From contig NC_087063.1 in the NCBI RefSeq assembly GCF_963678635.1, positions 52,403,074 to 52,467,073 on the forward strand: DNA of 64,000 nucleotides. Reading direction: 5' to 3'. The notes below the pieces were generated by a model that saw only the letters and a list, made by a program, of their open reading frames with translations, was not told where the DNA came from and ran no database searches. The stretch comes from Symsagittifera roscoffensis (Eukaryota > Xenacoelomorpha > Acoela > Convolutidae). The position numbers were made by a program, and so were the translations under genes. Below, in pieces: positions 47,236 to 57,477 of the stretch (position 1 is the first letter of the stretch; the number at the start of each line of letters is the position of its first letter).

Positions 47236-48480
47236 GTGAAAATTACCCATTCTTCCAACAAAATAAAAATAAAAAAGCAAGCACCTCATCATACGGAATA
47301 CTTATCATCTGATGATGATTATTTACAACCAGAAGTTTTTGCACCATATACCCAAGAATATCGCAAACAAGGATCGCGACGACCTCATACATATAATAGA
47401 AATTTTTCTCCAAATCCAACGGATACACGAAATCAACAACCAATCCATATGCCAAATCCAACTAATACACAATCTTTTCAACCAATTCAACCACAAAACC
47501 CAATGACTATACACTCGTATCAACCAACTCAAATGCAAAATGAAATACCACTCCCATATTACCTTCAACAACGCGAAATAACAAAAAATCAACTTTCAAA
47601 TTTTTCGCAAAAGCCAAATGCCGCAGAATCACTACAGATGACAATGAATCCATACCTTATGGGTGGATCATCAATAACATCAAAAAAACCACTAATGGTA
47701 TTCACAGGAAGAGACCCTGAATATTCTGTAGAAGATTATTTAAATGCAGTAACAGCAAATTTAATTTTAAATATAGGACCTGAACCAATAAATACACCAC
47801 TACATCAAAACTGGATACATCGACGCACAGCGTTGATACAAACCACCTTAGATGGCGCAGCTCAAAAATGGTTTTCAGTATTACCTATAGAAATAAAATC
47901 AGACTGAAAAAAATTTACACAAAAATTTTCAAAAATGTTTGACTCCGAAAGAAATAAACAACACCAAAGAGTTTTATGTAATGAAATTCGCAGATTACCA
48001 AATGAAACCATCAAACAATTAGCAGTACGTATCAAAACACTAGTTCGAAAAGCATATTCATTAAATACACATGACTATAAAAACACAAAAATGGCAGAAA
48101 TTTTAATGATGACCTTAACACCTCAATTAAGGAAAATAGCAATAAAAAAGAGAGCATCTCATCCTTCTTCAATTCGAGAGCCAAATTTAGATTTTCGAAA
48201 ACTAGTAGACAAACTAGAGCAAGCGGAAATCACAATGAAACTTGAAGAAACAGAAAATCTAAAACTACAATATGTTAATCGAAGTGAAACAAACATTACA
48301 CATATCAATAACATACAGGAATCAGATACAGACCTAGTTGAAAAAATCACTGAAATACTAAATATTTATGAAAAACACCCAAATTTTAAAGGCAAACCAT
48401 CTTTCAAAAAAGGGTGTAATTATTGCCGACGATACGGCCATAGTATTTCCGAATGTAGACAAAAACAACAAGATAACTAA
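47236..48480 (+). pseudogene. gag: Gag capsid and zinc knuckle of element B
   Basis: 47236-47907 (223 codons) and 47935-48480 (181 codons) are one reading frame split by a TGA at 47905-47907, where element A has TGG (Trp). The first part has a Pro/Gln/Asn-rich stretch and then the capsid region (VFTGRDPEYSVEDYLNAV; AQKWFSVLPIEIKSD). The second has KQLAVRIKTLVRKAYSL and ends with CNYCRRYGHSISEC (C-x2-C-x4-H-x4-C). Otherwise well kept. Confidence 0.8.
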
Positions 48481-48528
48481 AACAAACCTCAAAAGTATAA
48501 AGAACCAAATAAATCATTCTATCAATAT

Positions 48529-49449
48529 ATGAAGAAAGATCAAAATCTACCAAACAAAAATGTATACAGTAACAACAGTTCAGGAAAACCACTTCCGAAC
48601 AACACCAATTACACAAGGAATCAATCACCATATAACTCAAGTTATAGAGGAAGATCACCAGAACGAAGAAATACACAGAATTCTTCACAAAATCATTATA
48701 ATCGATCAAATAGTCGAAATAACTATACGAGATCAAATTCAAACGCAACACAATTTGTTTCTAGATCCAATTCCCAACCAAACCCAAGAAATAAACACTA
48801 TTCCAATAATCAATCACGAAACTCATCATATAACAGAAATAGAAACTATTCACATAATCGAAATAGAAGTTATTCGAACAATCGAAATCAGAATTACCCG
48901 AACAATCGATCAAGAAATAACTCATATAACAGATCAAACTATCACAGACCAAATGACAATTATCAAAACAGATCACGGAATAATTCACAAAATCGAAATT
49001 CAAGTTATAATACTCAATATAGAAATTATTCCCAATCACCACATAGGAATAATAACCATTATAATAATTCTAAACATCGATACAGAAGTAATACACCAAA
49101 ACATCAAAGACATATTAATCAAGTACAGTTAAATGAAGAAACAACATCAGACCCCCCAGGTATTGATGACACAGGAAATAACGAACTACAACTAAATCAA
49201 ATAAACTGTGGATCATCAGACACAGAAAGTGATACAGAAAAAAACATCTCCGTAAATATGATAACAGTCGAAAACGACTACGAACCTATTAAATATGAAC
49301 AACCTTTTACATCACATATATATGAAAATCAATTGGAACTCCTTCACAATTATTATATTGAACCCATCAAAACTACACAAACTGCACAAGAAGTAAACGA
49401 AATTAACACAGTAATTAAACCCGATGAAAAAGACAAAACAAAATGTTAA
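48529..49449 (+). CDS. N/R/S-rich tail of the Gag-Pol region, element B
   Basis: 306 open codons after the zinc knuckle. Residues ~20-200 are almost only Asn, Arg, Ser, Tyr and His, in imperfect units such as RNRNYSHNRNRSYSNNRN. The last ~100 residues are acidic (SSDTESDTEKNISVNM) and lead to the protease. Element A has the same tail. Long SR-like tails are uncommon in Ty3/gypsy Gag; an RNA-binding role is inferred from composition. A TAA after DKTKC (49447-49449) separates it from the protease frame; element A reads through there. Confidence 0.65.
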   Translation: MKKDQNLPNKNVYSNNSSGKPLPNNTNYTRNQSPYNSSYRGRSPERRNTQNSSQNHYNRSNSRNNYTRSNSNATQFVSRSNSQPNPRNKHYSNNQSRNSSYNRNRNYSHNRNRSYSNNRNQNYPNNRSRNNSYNRSNYHRPNDNYQNRSRNNSQNRNSSYNTQYRNYSQSPHRNNNHYNNSKHRYRSNTPKHQRHINQVQLNEETTSDPPGIDDTGNNELQLNQINCGSSDTESDTEKNISVNMITVENDYEPIKYEQPFTSHIYENQLELLHNYYIEPIKTTQTAQEVNEINTVIKPDEKDKTKC

Positions 49450-50082
49450 AACACAAATCATTTTTATCAAAATATACAAAAAGAACAACCCAGAGAAAAA
49501 ATTTGGACAATACCATTTCTCTTAGAAAGTCCAAGAAACAAAGAATTTCAACCACCAGACCTTGAAATTGATTTTTTAATTGATTCAGGAGCAGAATCAA
49601 ACATAATTAACATTCCCACATGGAATGAAATCAAAACATTGCATTCAAAATTAACGCATCTTGCAACCTCTAGTAAACTAGCAACAGCACAAGGATCAAC
49701 ATTAGTAAATTATGGAAAAGTCCGATTATTCCTCCTCCCCACAAGAACAATGGAGCAAAATAAAATTCTAAACAAACCATTCAAACAAATATTTCATATC
49801 ACTGATATTAAACACAATATCATTGGTATACCATTTATATCTAAATATATACCAACAATCAACATCTTGAATAGTAAAATACTAATCAAAGATAAGTACA
49901 CAAAAACAAAAAATACAGCTCTAACAATTTTTCAAAGATTAAATAAACAACCACCATTCTTTTCAAAATTTTATCCAATTTATAACCAACAACGGAAACA
50001 CCTGAAACCACTATCGGGAAATATATATAACTTTTCAATAAAACAAGTTCACCAATATGATAAAAGTCAAGATAAACATTAA
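49450..50082 (+). CDS. Retroviral-type aspartic protease, element B
   Basis: Cleaves the Gag-Pol polyprotein. The active-site loop FLIDSGAESNII has the required D-S-G-A (49582-49593). Downstream are SKLATAQGSTLVNYGKVRL and HNIIGIPFI, matching the strand after the flap and the hydrophobic I-I/L-G motif near the end of retropepsins. The ATG at 49639 lies inside the domain; the protein would be made as part of a polyprotein. The piece to 50082 is linker to RT. Confidence 0.75.
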   Translation, partial: NTNHFYQNIQKEQPREKIWTIPFLLESPRNKEFQPPDLEIDFLIDSGAESNIINIPTWNEIKTLHSKLTHLATSSKLATAQGSTLVNYGKVRLFLLPTRTMEQNKILNKPFKQIFHITDIKHNIIGIPFISKYIPTINILNSKILIKDKYTKTKNTALTIFQRLNKQPPFFSKFYPIYNQQRKHLKPLSGNIYNFSIKQVHQYDKSQDKH

Positions 50083-50153
50083 CTCTTTATGTCAGATTTG
50101 AGTTTAAACCTATTCAAAAAATTTTCAAAATCACGATTTCATCTATAAAATAT

Positions 50154-52234
50154 TTGAAAAATACGAATTCAGACATCATTTCGCTACATGTGTATAACAA
50201 TACACCGTATCAAGTAACATTACCCATAGGACTTTTAGGATATTGCAAAACAAACGCTACAATATCACCCGTACATGAAAAAGCATACCGCGTAAATAAT
50301 ATACTCCAATTATTAGATATTTGTCAATCCACAATTCTTAACGAGGAACTATCCATAAATAACATAATAAGCAATGAGAAGAGGAACACAGATTATTTCA
50401 CAAAAACACCATATTTTAAACCAACATTCAATATAACAAATTACACAAAAGAACAACAACAATTTTTAACGATGTTTAACTTTGAACACTCGCAAATTAA
50501 ACAAATCGAATTTGACAAACTAGCAAAACAACTGTTGAAATATTCAACAGTCTATGCAACATCAAAATTTGATGTTGGGAAAATCAGTTCATCACTACAT
50601 CTCCCGTTAAAACCTGACGCAGTTTTCAAAAAACAAAGAGCAAGTAAAGTACCAATTCATTTACACGATAAGGTAAATAGATTACAGGGTATTTTAGAAC
50701 AATACAAAATTATCTCACCAGTAAACAAAGAAGAACAACCAAAAGGTAACACATTTATTAACCCTGTTATAATCCTAGCAAAAGGAGAATCATTAAAAAT
50801 AGTTTTAGACGCTAGATATCTCAATTCACTAATAGACGAATCAAAATGCAATTGGCCTATTGAACCAATACAAGTTATTTTAACAAAAATAAACGGAAAT
50901 TATTTTACAACCGCAGATATGAATAGTGCATACAATCAAATGCCACTAGATGAACAATCACGACGTTTGTTATTGGAAATCAACAATATGAATTCAACCG
51001 CCTATTCTATGGAATATCCATAGGACCAGAAGCATTTTCAGCTTTTATGAGCAAAATTTTTAGACCACTAATACTTAAGAAAAACGCAATCACCTATTTA
51101 GACGATGTTTTTATGCAATCACAGACAAAAGAAGAAATGTTTACAGTTTTAGAACACTATCATAAAATACTTCAGAACGAAAATCTGAAGGCCGCCCCCG
51201 ATAAATCACACTTCTTTTTAACACGAGTTAAATTTTTAGGACATAATATAGAAAGAAACACAATCACTCCATTAAAATCACGCATTGATGCTTTTCAAAA
51301 ACTTCAACCACCAACAAACAAAAAGAAAATCCAAGAATTCCTTGGAATGTTAAGATTCTTAAGCAAGTACGTTTACAAAATTCAATTATATTTAAGACCA
51401 TTCTATAATATCATCAGACAACAAAATAATTTTGAATGGACCACTGAACATCAAACACGATTTGAAGAAATTAAAAAACTTTTAACTGAACAAATTTCAA
51501 ACACAGTCCCAGATCCAAATCAACCATTCTATGCAATGTGCGATGCTTCAAATTTTGGCATCGGCGCAGCATTACTACAATCACACAGTGGTACAAATAA
51601 AATGAACCTTATATCAGCAAATTCCCGATTATTCACTCAAGCAGAGCTACGACTCTCAACTCTAATGAGAGAATGTACAGCTATAAGTTATACACTTACA
51701 GGATATGAATTTCTGATACTTGGATCAAAACATCCAACAGTTCTATTCACAGATCATAAACCAATCATTTTTCTCTTTACACAAAAGTCAAATCCTAATC
51801 ATCGAGTTTATAGATTTCAATTAATACTAATGAAAATTCCAAACTTACATATAGTTTGGACAGCAGGAAAGAATCTTGCATTACCAGATACATTAAGTCG
51901 AAATACACCACCTGAATTACTTACACGAAAAACTACAGTTGAAATACCAAAAAATATAAAATTTTACCTTGCAAAAGACGAAACATCACCCCGACTAGAA
52001 TGCAAATATGCAGTAAAAACTGACATTGAACAATCACAAATAAATAATCTACAACACTTCCCACTTTACTTAGATTGCCAAAATAATCACTACGAAGTTG
52101 ATCTACTTGGAACATCAACTTTCAAACCAATTCCATACTCACAATGGATAAAAAATAGCACCCAACAAAAACGAATAAAACACCACTCGCATAAAAAAGA
52201 CCTTTTTCCGTTAATTGAAAAAAAAATTAACTGA
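50154..52234 (+). pseudogene. pol: Reverse transcriptase and RNase H, element B
   Basis: RT starts in 50154-51023 (KVPIHLHDKVNRLQG; NPVIILAKGESLKIVLDARYLN; FTTADMNSAYNQMPL with the first Asp). It is broken by a small deletion near 50970 (element A keeps RRLTQFVIGNQQYEFNRL) and continues in 51047-52234: TYLDDVFMQ (YLDD at 51095-51106), KSHFFLTRVKFLGHN, then RNase H with MCDASNFGIGAALLQSH, RECTAISYTL, FTDHKPIIFL and LPDTLSR, a complete Asp-Glu-Asp-Asp set. It copies the RNA genome into DNA and removes the RNA strand. One frameshift inactivates it. Confidence 0.85.
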
Positions 52235-53713
52235 TAAAATAAATTTATCAGGACCACAAACAAATGATTCAAAATACACAATAAATCAAGTTTTTGACCT
52301 CCATGACCCACTTGACACAATTCCTTTATCTAAATTAGAAATTGAAAACATTTTTCTCCCTCCAACAGATAAAATTGATATTGATTTTGATATTGAAACA
52401 ATATCAAAATCTTGACCCAGTAATTAGACAACTAAAATCATGGCACAAATACAAAACTAAGCCCGTAAAGGCAAATACCACAATTTTTGGAAATAAAACA
52501 CTCATCCGATATTTTCGAAAATTTAATAATACAACAATTAATGAAAACACAGACCCTCTAGAATATCACTTAAATGATTCTACAGTTCCCTGTCTCCCTT
52601 TAAGTATGATTCTAATAGCTTTTAACATTTCACATACACAAAACATTAAAGGACATTCTGGATCAGAGAAAACATATTCAAATTTTACACAAAATTTTTA
52701 TTTTCCAAATGCACCAATTTGGATAAAAGTACTATGCAATGGTTGTATAGTATGTCAGCTAAATAAACCTTATCCAAATCAAAAACAAATAGCACAAAAA
52801 CAAGATTTTAAAGGACAAAGTTTATATTTTAACCACCGTATTTCATTCGATACAAAAGGACCAATTTCACCATCCTCTGAAGGAAACTGCTACATTATGG
52901 TAATTTTTGACGCATTTACACATTATGTAGCACTCAACCCAGTACCACATTGTAACGCTTATTATGCTTACACAACACTTTATGAACACTGGATAGCTAA
53001 AATCGGACTACCCGAAATCTTAGTTACAGACAACGGTACAGAATTCATAAATAATGAAATTATCACACTATGTCACTTATATAACATTAAGCACAAACCG
53101 CGTACATCTCATGCGCCTTGGACAAACGGTTTAGTCGAAGGTATGAACCGTTCACTACAAGAAGATCTTAGATGTATCATCAATGGAAATGATACAAGAT
53201 ACACAGAATGGTCAGCAGATGTAAAATTATTTCCCTTAGCATATAATTCACAAATTACGACAACTCTAGGAAGGTCACCATACGAAATGGTTCTTAATCA
53301 AAAGCCACGTGAACCAATTTTGTTTACAGCAAACTCTCATAGAAATACACAAGGTCATTGCCAACCAAATAAAGACTCAATTTGTTTTAACCTACCTTCA
53401 CACACGCATGATGAAGATCATTTTCATCACCCACAAATCCTTAAATTAGCCTCCGGTACACACACCGAATGGATTTTAAATAGACATAAAAAACACAATG
53501 AAATTTACCAAAGAGTAACAAAAAAATTGTTACAAAGGTAAAACATTAACGAACAAATAAATTCACGCTTTACACCAGCCTCAGATTTAAAAATTGGAAT
53601 ATTTGTCTTAATACCTAATTTTAATACACAAAAAGGAATTTCTAAAAAATTACTACCCCTTCGCAAAGGACCATACCAAATAATCGCCAAACCCACTGAC
53701 GTAACAGTAGTAG
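52235..53713 (+). pseudogene. Integrase, element B
   Basis: 52342-53541 (399 codons) holds a near-complete integrase. The zinc domain has HTQNIKGHSGSEKT and CNGCIVCQLNKPYP (HHCC). The core has SFDTKGPISPSSEGN, VTDNGTEFINNE and NGLVEGMNRSLQ; the second Asp and the Glu are separated by exactly 35 residues (DD35E). A stop at about 53540 precedes the C-terminal domain KKLLPLRKGPYQIIAKPTDVT (GPY/F), cut off at 53713. A frameshift near 52235-52415 separates it from RNase H. It inserts the cDNA into host DNA. Confidence 0.85.
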
Positions 53714-54435
53714 AAGGGTGAGGTGATCAGGGGGGGTGCCTGCGGATCCCCATGTATTAACATAGGCTAATGAGTATCCGGTCCGCAGGCTATGTATTAA
53801 GATAGGGAATAGATTTCCAATGTATTAAGGTAGGGAATAGGTTTCCCATGTATTAAGATGGTAGGTTTCAGATGGTAAATTTCAGAAAAATTTTTGGCGC
53901 CCGAATTTTTTGAGCTCGATTTTGCCGATATTTGCGTTTCTTAGTCAACTTCTACGATTTGTGATATGTAAGGACTATCTTTTCTTACAAAAATTCGGTA
54001 TGGTAAGTTTCAGAAGGAAAGTTTCAGAAAATTTTTTGAAAATTTTTTAAGATTTATTTGCAAATACATTTTTAGCTTGAAAAAACATTTTTATATTAAA
54101 AAATCGAAAAATTTTTTTTGGATGGTAAGTTTCAAATGGTAAGTTTCGACAAAAATTAAGCTTCGATTTAGAGTATGGGATCATAAACTAATATATCACA
54201 GAACATTTTTTTTCTCGAAAGAATCTTAAATTCTTATTTCATGTTATTTATTTTCCCTCAGGTTATCTGGGGAAAATTGTCAAGAGGGGATTATCTTTGT
54301 CAGGTTAGTTATTCCGCTCCACGGGATATCAGGGGAATCTTGACAGCTCCTCACGGTTGATTACTTTTATATCCCACTTAATCTTTTTCCCCCAGGTTAT
54401 CTGGAGAACGGATGACAGGTTCATTACAATTATTA
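53714..54435. other. Junction region with short tandem and inverted repeats
   Basis: No gene. Three 28-bp units starting ATGTATTAAG lie at 53792, 53820 and 53848 (partial copy at 53752). An inverted pair GCCTGCGGATCC / GGTCCGCAGGC lies near 53738-53749 and 53780-53790. ATGGTAAGTTTCAGA-type motifs recur at about 53878, 54000, 54122 and 54137. CAGGTTATCTGGRGAA occurs twice, near 54260 and 54394. This may hold the left end of the Polinton, whose border I cannot fix. Confidence 0.7.
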
Positions 54436-54997
54436 ATTTTATGATTTATTTTATTTTTTTTCAATAATTATCTCACTTATTTTTACCTCAACTGGTTTAT
54501 TTATTTTGTCATATATCAAGCTACGATTCATTTCAGTTCTCTTTCATCACTTTGTCTTTAATCTTTAAAAAATTCTTTGAAATTTCCAAATTTTACAAAA
54601 AATTATCATCCAAATTTATCAATTGCTCTGCCACGGTAAAAGTTTACACTGAGAAAAACATAGTATCATATTGTTTTTTGGTTCTGATATTTTTGTGTAA
54701 TAACTTTTCCATCTTTCTCAGAGTAAACTTTTAAGAAAAAAATACAATTTACTAGAAGTTGGTTACAATTTTCGTAAATTTATCTACTCTATCGTTAATT
54801 CTTTCAGTTGGGGGACTAAAACATCCATATTCCATCGTCATTCTCCGTATTTCATCAAAGGGTTAGTTGCTAAGATGCTTTTTGTCAAAAAAATTTAAAG
54901 AATTTAAAAAGTTAAGTTACATAAATAATCAAACAATTCACTACATCGTATAGTAAAATTACTGCAAAAATTTACACTTACAAAAAAAAATGCACTT
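54436..54997. other. Noncoding Polinton stretch with a 19-bp inverted repeat
   Basis: AT-rich, no supported gene. AAAAGTTTACACTGAGAAA (54638-54656) pairs with 54714-54732 with one mismatch around a 57-nt loop; the same structure recurs at about 56371-56465 in the duplicate. It lies downstream of the protease, where a transcript 3' end would be, so a terminator-like role is possible but unproven. Confidence 0.6.
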
Positions 54998-55396
54998 TTA
55001 CATAAAATTACTGATAAAATTCAAAACATACACATCATGAACATTATTCAAGTTCTTTTGGAAGAATTTAAAAAGGAGAAACGCTGAATAAATTGCGTAA
55101 AAACCACACAAATTATCAGTCTTTTGTAGCTTTCGAGGAACCATTCATCGAAACTTTTTCGTCAAAAAATGGTAAGTTGATCTCTTTCTTCCCAAAGAAT
55201 CTGCAAAGTAGTAGCTTTTATTCATTCGAGCAATCATAATCCAGTGTTCTCCTCTATCGTTGCTTGGGGCTGAGTTAATAATTGCAAAAGAGTATTTTGT
55301 TAGTTGAGGTACTGTATCAGAAGGGTATGATCCCATGTACTTGAACCTGAGCTCTGGAATTGTTTCAATAATTTGCAAAAGTGAAAAGTTATCCAT
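54998..55396 (-). pseudogene. Adenovirus-type cysteine protease (PRO), copy 1
   Basis: 133 codons from ATG at 55396. Catalytic residues of the adenain/Ulp1-like fold are in place: His51 in GEHWIMIA, Asp66 in YYFADSLG, Gln91, and Cys97 in NLCGFYAIYSAF. The family processes virion proteins during maturation. An in-frame TGA at codon 84 (55145-55147) cuts the protein before Gln and Cys; the second copy has an Arg codon there. The N-terminal region (LRFKYMGSYPSDTVP) matches the family's substrate-side start. Confidence 0.8.
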
Positions 55397-55484
55397 CTTT
55401 GCAATTGTAGGCTGATTTACAGCTAAAAATGAAATTGATAGTTTGATAGTGTACTTTAGGTTAAAAAAAAGGAAGAATAATGAC

Positions 55485-55745
55485 TTACACACATTTAAGA
55501 ATTGAATCAACAAAGTCCCATACACAAGCCTTATATAGTGGGCAAATATTATTGAATACTGTTTTACAGTCTAGGTTGAAGAAGTGTCTCGGGTTTTCAA
55601 CTAAACAGCATTCCTTCTCTATTTTTTCTGGAGCTTTAGGTCTGAAGAAAAACAATATAGATAGTGCAGAGATAATAACAAAGAAAAGTCCCAAAAAAGT
55701 TACAAGATTTTTATAGAAACCTGAAAACTCAAAAAAATTAAACAT
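55485..55745 (-). CDS. Small single-pass membrane protein, copy 1
   Basis: 86 codons from the ATG at 55745. Residues ~10-32 form a strong membrane segment (NLVTFLGLFFVIISALSILFFF), followed by a charged, Cys-containing domain (Cys at about residues 43, 44, 57, 65, 71 and 84). It starts 8 bases inside the end of the capsid frame. Function unknown; small membrane proteins next to capsid genes are known in related virus-like elements. Three residues differ from copy 2. Confidence 0.6.
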   Translation of the reverse strand: MFNFFEFSGFYKNLVTFLGLFFVIISALSILFFFRPKAPEKIEKECCLVENPRHFFNLDCKTVFNNICPLYKACVWDFVDSILKCV

Positions 55746-56166
55746 TTTTAGCGACTGTTCCGAATTTGTCATTTTGAATATTTGATAGTCTTTCTCCCAA
55801 GACTATCACTTCCGTTACTTGCTCCAAGGGAAATTGGAAAAACAGTTCTAATCTCAAGCTTTCTCCACTAAGTTCTGGATAATGCAAGTGTTCAGCGGCA
55901 TCCTGTAGTGAAGTCAAGTCGAAAACTAGAATATAGTGATTTTGAAAATCTTCCATAGGAAGAGCTGGAAAATCTTCGTTAAACTGCATTGCTTTCATTG
56001 TTGTAACATAGGGTCGACAAGGAGAAGTTGTATCTAATGAAATAATTGCTCTTCCACCCCGAATAATTCTAAGCTCTCTCAAATGAAATTGTTGATAATT
56101 GAAAGGATTTTCATGAAAAGATCCCGCAACAGCCGAATTTGTATTCATTACAACAGCTATCCTTCT
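55738..56166 (-). pseudogene. Capsid protein, headless C-terminal copy
   Basis: About 142 codons equal to the C-terminal third of the capsid at 57470-58699, beginning at IRRIAVVM. The frame continues a few codons upstream into noncoding sequence at the duplication junction, giving a spurious ATG at about 56196. It retains the NHYILVFDLTSLQD and SLRLELFFQFPLEQVTEV motifs. Non-functional by truncation. Confidence 0.8.
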
Positions 56167-56729
56167 AATTTTATGATTTATTTTATTTTTTGTCACATAA
56201 TTATCTCACTTATTTTTACCTCAACTGGTTTATTTATTTTGTCATATATCAAGCTACGATTCATTTCAGTTCTCTTTCATCACTTTGTCTTTAATCTTTA
56301 AAAAGTTCTTTAAAATTTCCAAATTTTACAAAAAATTATCATCCAAATTTATCAATTGCTCTGCCACGGTAAAAGTTTACACTGAGAAAAACATAGTATC
56401 ATATTGTTTTTTGGTTCTGATTTTTTTGTGTAATAATTTTTCCATCTTTCTCAGAGTAAACTTTTAAGAAAAATATACAATTTACTAGAAGTTGGTTACA
56501 ATTTTTGTAAATTTATCTACTCTATCGTTAATTTTTTCAATTGGGGAACTAAAACATCCATATTTCATCGTCATTCTCCGTATTTCATTAAAGGGTTAGT
56601 TGCTAAGATGCTTTTTGTAAAAAAAACTTAAAGAATATAAAAAGTTAAATTACATAAATAATCAAACAATTCACTACATCGTATAGTAAAATTACTGCAA
56701 AAAATTACACTTACAAAAAAAATGCAATT

Positions 56730-57128
56730 TTACATAAAATTACTGATAAAATTCAAAACATACACATCATGAACCTTATTCAAGTTCTTTTGGAAGAATT
56801 TAAAAAGGAGAAACGCTGAATAAATTGCGTAAAAACCACACAAATTATCAGTCTTTTGTAGCTTTTGAGGAACCATTCGTCGAAACTTTTTTGTCTAAAA
56901 AGGGTAAGTTGATCTCTTTCTTCCCAAAGAATCTGCAAAGTAGTAGCTTTTATTCATTCGAGCAATCATAATCCAGTGTTCTCCTCTATCATTGCTTGGG
57001 GCTGAGTTAATAATTGCAAAAGAGTATTTTGTTAGTTGAGGTACTGTATCAGAAGGGTATGATCCCATGTACTTGAACCTGAGCTCTGGAATTCTTTCAA
57101 TAATTTGCAAAAGTGAAAAGTTATCCAT
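56730..57128 (-). pseudogene. Adenovirus-type cysteine protease (PRO), copy 2
   Basis: 133 codons from ATG at 57128, the same catalytic set as copy 1 (His51, Asp66, Gln91, Cys97). Here codon 84 is Arg, but codon 78, a Leu codon in copy 1, is TAG (56895-56897). So the two copies carry different nonsense changes, each removing Gln and Cys. The gene follows the membrane protein after an 88-bp gap. Confidence 0.8.
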
Positions 57129-57216
57129 CTTTGCAATTGTAGGCTGATTTACAGCTAAAAATGAAATTGATAGTTTGATAGTGTACTTTAGGTTAAAAAA
57201 AAGGAAGAATAATAAC

Positions 57217-57477
57217 TTACACACATTTAGGAATTGAATCAACAAAGTCCCATACACAAGCCTTATATAGTGGGCAAATATTATTGAATACTGTTTTACA
57301 GTCTAGGTTGAAGAAACGTCTCGGGTTTTCAACTAAACAGCATTCCTTCTCTATTTTTTCTGGAGCTTTAGGTCTGAAGAAAAACAATATAGATAGTACA
57401 GAGATAATAACAAAGAAAAGTCCCAAAAAAGTTACAAGATTTTTATAGAAACCTGAAAACTCAAAAAAATTAAACAT
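57217..57477 (-). CDS. Small single-pass membrane protein, copy 2
   Basis: 86 codons from the ATG at 57477, which overlaps the capsid stop by 8 bp (ATGTTTAA). Near-identical to copy 1: membrane segment at residues ~10-32, then a Cys-containing charged tail ending DFVDSIPKCV. The tight overlap indicates a real gene downstream of the capsid gene. Likely virion- or membrane-associated; this is inferred from position. Confidence 0.65.
   Translation of the reverse strand: MFNFFEFSGFYKNLVTFLGLFFVIISVLSILFFFRPKAPEKIEKECCLVENPRRFFNLDCKTVFNNICPLYKACVWDFVDSIPKCV

Larger units (their letters stand above)
44057..53713 (+). mobile_element. Ty3/gypsy-like element B, 3'-truncated
   Basis: 5' LTR, primer-binding site, leader, pre-gag ORF, gag, N/R/S-rich tail, protease, RT/RNase H and integrase follow in order on the + strand. 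The same family as element A but clearly diverged (15-20% in coding DNA). It breaks off at about 53713 inside the integrase C-terminal domain; env-like ORF, ORF4 and 3' LTR are absent. Only a few breaks interrupt pol. Confidence 0.85.
54436..56167 (-). repeat. Tandem duplication in the Polinton, copy 1
   Basis: This 1.73-kb segment repeats at 56168-57899 with about 2-3% difference. It contains a noncoding stretch, the protease, the membrane protein and the C-terminal third of the capsid gene. At 56167 the capsid sequence switches abruptly to noncoding sequence (shared TAATTTTATG), so this capsid copy is headless. Confidence 0.9.

Noticed and set aside
54552-54734. 60-codon + strand frame with a hydrophobic end, repeated at 56285-56467
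   Set aside because: Both copies come from the 1.73-kb duplication, so conservation carries no information. The frame covers a hairpin and opposes the Polinton genes.
55397-55500. Possible intron joining the membrane protein to the protease (GTAAGT at the stop, CAG before the protease ATG)
   Set aside because: Joining the obvious donor and acceptor does not keep the protease frame, and each gene has its own ATG and stop.
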